The notes below the pieces were generated by a model. The model did no database searches and was not told where the DNA came from. It was given only the letters and a program-made list of their open reading frames with translations. From Alternaria dauci (taxonomy: Eukaryota; Ascomycota; Dothideomycetes; Pleosporales; Pleosporaceae), in assembly GCF_042100115.1 (NCBI RefSeq), contig NC_091279.1:2542001-2606000 (forward strand): a stretch of DNA of 64,000 nt, given 5' to 3'. Of the stretch, positions 59,133 to 64,000 are shown piece by piece. The position numbers and the translations under genes were made by a program. Within the stretch, counting starts at the first letter, position 1. Each line of letters opens with the position of its first letter.

Positions 59133-62029
59133 AGACTCGGAACTTCTCGGTGTAGAAGCGAGGCGTATATTGGGAACTAGTGGAGGCTTTTATAGTAGTC
59201 TTGAAGGTTATAGGTGAAGTGAAGAGGAAGCCCAGTGATTGCTTTACGGAGAGAAGTAGAGTAGTAGAGAGATGATGATATAGGAGTAGACAATGAAGAA
59301 AGTACAAAGTCTTGTTCTATTTTGTAATGTGCAGCGACAAATAACACAAACTCCCAGACTTCTCGAGCAAAGTAGACAGCATCAAATTTGCCAATAATCC
59401 TACGGCGAACGACGGAGGTCACAGTACCGAGGATGACTTGCTGTGTTCTTGTACCACATACTGGTAGGCTTTCCTCGGTGGGCGTGGCCCCGTTGTGAGG
59501 TTCCGGCTTGGCCAAGTTGAGGTTTCGTACGGGTCACATTCAATTGGCAGAATTGGCGTGGTCATTGTGCACCATAGCTGGATAAGATCCGGCTAAAGCT
59601 GCTTGGACTAAAAACATGAGCAGCCATATCATATATGCATCGACACTACCTTGGTGACAATCTTCGTGATGTTGATGGGGCGGAGCTGTGGTTGCAGGAA
59701 TCGATTCGTACAGCTGCGCACATGCTGGCCAGACCGACCAAGACTACATCCCTCGGAGCTCTCTGCATCAGCGGCGCTTTCCGCGCCTGGCTGTTCAATA
59801 TCAACTTGTTAAGTCCTGGCATCGCTGTAGTTCATATCGAGAGATGAGAGCCAGCATGGGCATGTCGACATCGTGTGGAGGGACGATATCTCGATACCAT
59901 TGCTTGATGAGCATGCGTCACACTGGGGCAGACGTGCACCGCGATGGAGCGAACACAGCGCGTGCTGGCGCGGTAATCTTACCTATGGCTTCCGATCTCT
60001 CTCAGAGGACCTCTGCAATGCCAAGCGGTTGTACCTCCGCTTTCCCTCTACATACGCATATGATGTGAAGCGTGCTGCTGATAGCCAAGGGCTCGATCGA
60101 CGGAAGGAGTTGCGACGTTGAGCGTCTTCGCGGAGAGTCAACGTGCAGGAAGGATACGGTCTACCACACGTTATATGGTGTGGTGACGTCGGAAGGGATT
60201 AGTCTGGGACGGAGAAGGATGTGCCGAGTACGCCATCGTGGGTTGCAAATGCGTGAGAGGGCGGCGGAGGTTTTCAAGACACTGAGGAATGTCGTGCGCG
60301 AGGCGGATGCGGAGTGCGGCACGGAGCGCTGGTCAAAGCGGCAAGCGCCGGAGGTTTTCTGCCGTGTCGTGTCCGTGCGTCTGCCGCCGCATTCATCCTA
60401 TCTGTTATCGCCAACTGCACCCAGCGATCCCCGGTGGAAACACCACTGACGCTATACCTGTCACGCCGGCTGCTAATGCTATAACACACACTACAGGACA
60501 TTTCTCCATCTGGCGGTTCCGTGAGGCGGCGACAAGCTACCTTCAATGTTCGCGCCTCTCGCCCTGAACCCTAACAATCATCAAAAGGTAGATTCAACGG
60601 CCCAAGGTCCCGCAAGGAGGGAACTGTCGCACATGTCCTCGGGAACGCATATAGAGCGGTCGCGCTCCAGTTGCAGTGCCGTCGTATCAGATGCTTCACT
60701 GGTCGGGGCTCGTTTCCATGCCTTTTCTATCTAAGATTCAGCCTTGGCAGTTTCAGGATTTGTTGCGCGTGATTGCTACGGGCCGGCAAGTCGCACGCTA
60801 GATTGCCCTTTTTGTCTGCCGGCGCGTTGCTATCACACTCGCCAATCGCGCTTTGCGCAACAAAGCAGGAGCTTCTGCAGCCAAGCAAATTGCCAAGAGT
60901 CTCCCGCCCTGATTTCCTTCCTTCGTTCAGCGCTTCTCCGGAGCTTCGCCGTCGCAACAGGCACGCCGAGTGGCATCATTTGCTTAGCATTGGTGGGGCT
61001 AGCCATGACGATGCTCCTTCTGTACATCATCCGAGATAGCGTCACCATCCGGGCCATTTGAGCGCAACAATGGTTCAGGGATCAACAACAAGACCAGAGG
61101 CTGCGGAAATGTGCCTGTGAGATACGGGAACAAGCTTTTCTTGATGCAGGTCTATCATACATGTCCGAGGGGAGTCTAGGGCAACAACGTGTGCAGGTAA
61201 CGCGAACCGCCAGAGGATCGTGATTCGTCTATTACGACCTCCTCGTGTCCTCTCTCGAGGGAAGAGGCTGTATTCACCACACGTGGGTCGAAAATTGGAA
61301 TCAATGGCTCAGACGTCCACGCATCACTTTCTTCACCTGCGATCTCGCCTAAGCTCCATTCTGACCACTGAGCAGGCGGCTGGTCACCATTTTCAGGTAG
61401 GAGTCCTACTCTCACGTTTATCTTCTCTAACCCACTAATTTGTACTCCCGACACTCTCTCGACACTCTGACGCATGACCAGCCCGAACGCACCACTAATC
61501 CTCTGCCTTCTCTCTTGATGGTCTTGTCCCGATACTTTGGCTTGGCACAACCGTATCCCTGTTGATTGCATATTGATTCCAGGCCGAATTCGGCAGGTAT
61601 GAGGCTGGACATCCCCGTCACCACCACACTTTACACCAAAGCCTGCTAGTAACCACAGTGCCATAGCGCTGAGACCATCTACAGTCTTGGAGTTTGCGCT
61701 GTAGCATTCGTTGGTTGCTCAAAGCACACCATACTAAGCTCGGGAATGGTAATGTCCTTCGACCTTCTCAATCGAGACAGTCGCTGCTACTGTGCTATTG
61801 CTGTAGCCTCAATGGCACCATAGAACCGATGAATTGTGACTACTCGGTCGTTTGAATACGTCCGTGTTCATGTATATAAGATGAAGTAGATATTGCTCCA
61901 GAAAGGATATCAAGCATCAGCCTTGAGCTCCTCAGTCACTTCTTCTACCGGTCTACACTCAGTGCTCTTCTGAGTAGGTTTACCACTGACCATTCTGGAG
62001 CTCCTCACTCACGCACCGCAGACTTCAAG
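59133..62029 (+). other. Gene-poor tract, nothing firmly supported
   Basis: A 162-codon minus-strand frame (61176-61664) and a plus-strand frame at 59873-60121 have some coding flavour but no recognisable family. TATATAAG at 61873-61880 belongs to the subtilase promoter. Confidence 0.45.
61873..61880 (+). promoter_or_regulatory. TATA box of the subtilase gene
   Basis: TATATAAG lies about 150 bases before ATG 62030. Confidence 0.5.
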
Positions 62030-63438
<1,409 letters not shown>

Positions 63439-64000
63439 GCGCCTGTTTGAATCGAGAGGGGATGTATATAGACGATTCACGATGTATGCGAGGAGTGTAA
63501 ATAGGAGCTTTATATAGGAGGAATACAATATAGACTGACATCCAACTACAAGCGTGAAGAAGCTTGCCCGGCCGCAGATATTAACATTGAAGACTGTGTG
63601 CGTGACACAACCGTATATGATTTCGAGGTCACAGTACGCAGTGCAGTTCAGACGTCAGAGATCTGAACGCTCGTAAGTAAGAGCAAGGCGACCAAGCGGA
63701 TATAACATAGAGAGAGACGATGGCCCAACCGTTCGGCCCTTTCATCTCTCACCACGAACCACATTTTTCCCTGCTGCCACCTGATGGGTACCCGGCATTT
63801 ACCCTGGCCGGAAGCTCTTGCGATGAAGTTTAACGTTCCAGCGTGCGGCTAGATAGACTTCCACCCTATGCCTTACCACCCTGTACCCTACTCGAGCAAT
63901 CATCCCAGCCAATGACGCTCCTTACTGTTCTTATTCATGTTTCGCTCGACACGCTATGTACGTCTAGCCCCGTCTGCTCTCTTGATTGGTGTTGCTACTG
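63439..64000 (+). other. 3' flank, no gene seen
   Basis: No frame with support up to the window end. Confidence 0.4.

Noticed and set aside
59873..60121. Plus-strand frame with a protein-like composition (WRDDISIPLLDEH...)
   Set aside because: No start in context, no recognisable domain, and competing frames overlap it.
61176..61664. 162-codon minus-strand frame with an ATG and a weakly hydrophobic start
   Set aside because: No family, no convincing signal peptide, and no other support such as splicing or codon bias.

Overview
The window is nuclear DNA of a filamentous ascomycete, probably a dothideomycete of the Pleosporales type. Genes carry many short introns of about 45-160 nt with GTRNGT donors and CTNAC-like branch sites. 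The gene set is typical of filamentous ascomycetes: HET domain, CHAT, DUF2427/YTP1, secreted quercetinase, heme-thiolate peroxidase and an oryzin-type subtilase. The order-level placement is inference from this content, not from a search.

Layout. 1-7 kb: left-truncated YTP1-like membrane protein (-), Swi5-type recombination mediator with a long N-terminal extension (+), a seven-helix membrane protein (+) and a 100-aa protein with a TATA/STRE promoter (-). 7.8-14.3 kb: a decayed catabolic-looking block made of a dienelactone-hydrolase pseudogene (-), an apparently intact class III CoA-transferase (-) and a Baeyer-Villiger monooxygenase pseudogene (+). 14.4-20.2 kb: an arrestin-like ubiquitin-ligase adaptor (-), a secreted alpha/beta hydrolase (+), and a pair of single-TM surface proteins, one truncated and one with an in-frame stop. 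20.9-25.0 kb: a CFA-synthase-like methyltransferase, a complex I B2-like subunit and the BUR1 CDK.

26-38.9 kb holds cell-death-type genes: a HET-domain protein, a quercetinase, and a very large CHAT protease-like protein carrying two ubiquitin-interacting motifs and a MYND-like zinc finger. The CHAT gene is divergent from an unrecognised 286-aa protein with an acidic tail. This pair is the best candidate for an undescribed system: a protease-like receptor and a possible substrate or effector.

39-46.3 kb is dense housekeeping DNA: an uncharacterised protein, RFC3, ARPC3 (Arp2/3), an unknown 256-aa protein and a nuclear basic/acidic protein. 46.3-64 kb is gene-poor accessory DNA with long empty stretches. 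It holds a P450 with one nonsense codon, a secreted chloroperoxidase/peroxygenase-like protein, two related TM-tail proteins (one with an in-frame stop) and an extracellular subtilisin.

A recurring theme is in-frame stop codons inside otherwise well-preserved genes, in at least five loci and using TGA, TAA and TAG. This argues for gene decay in the accessory parts rather than codon reassignment. All exon structures were worked out by eye from splice signals and frame.
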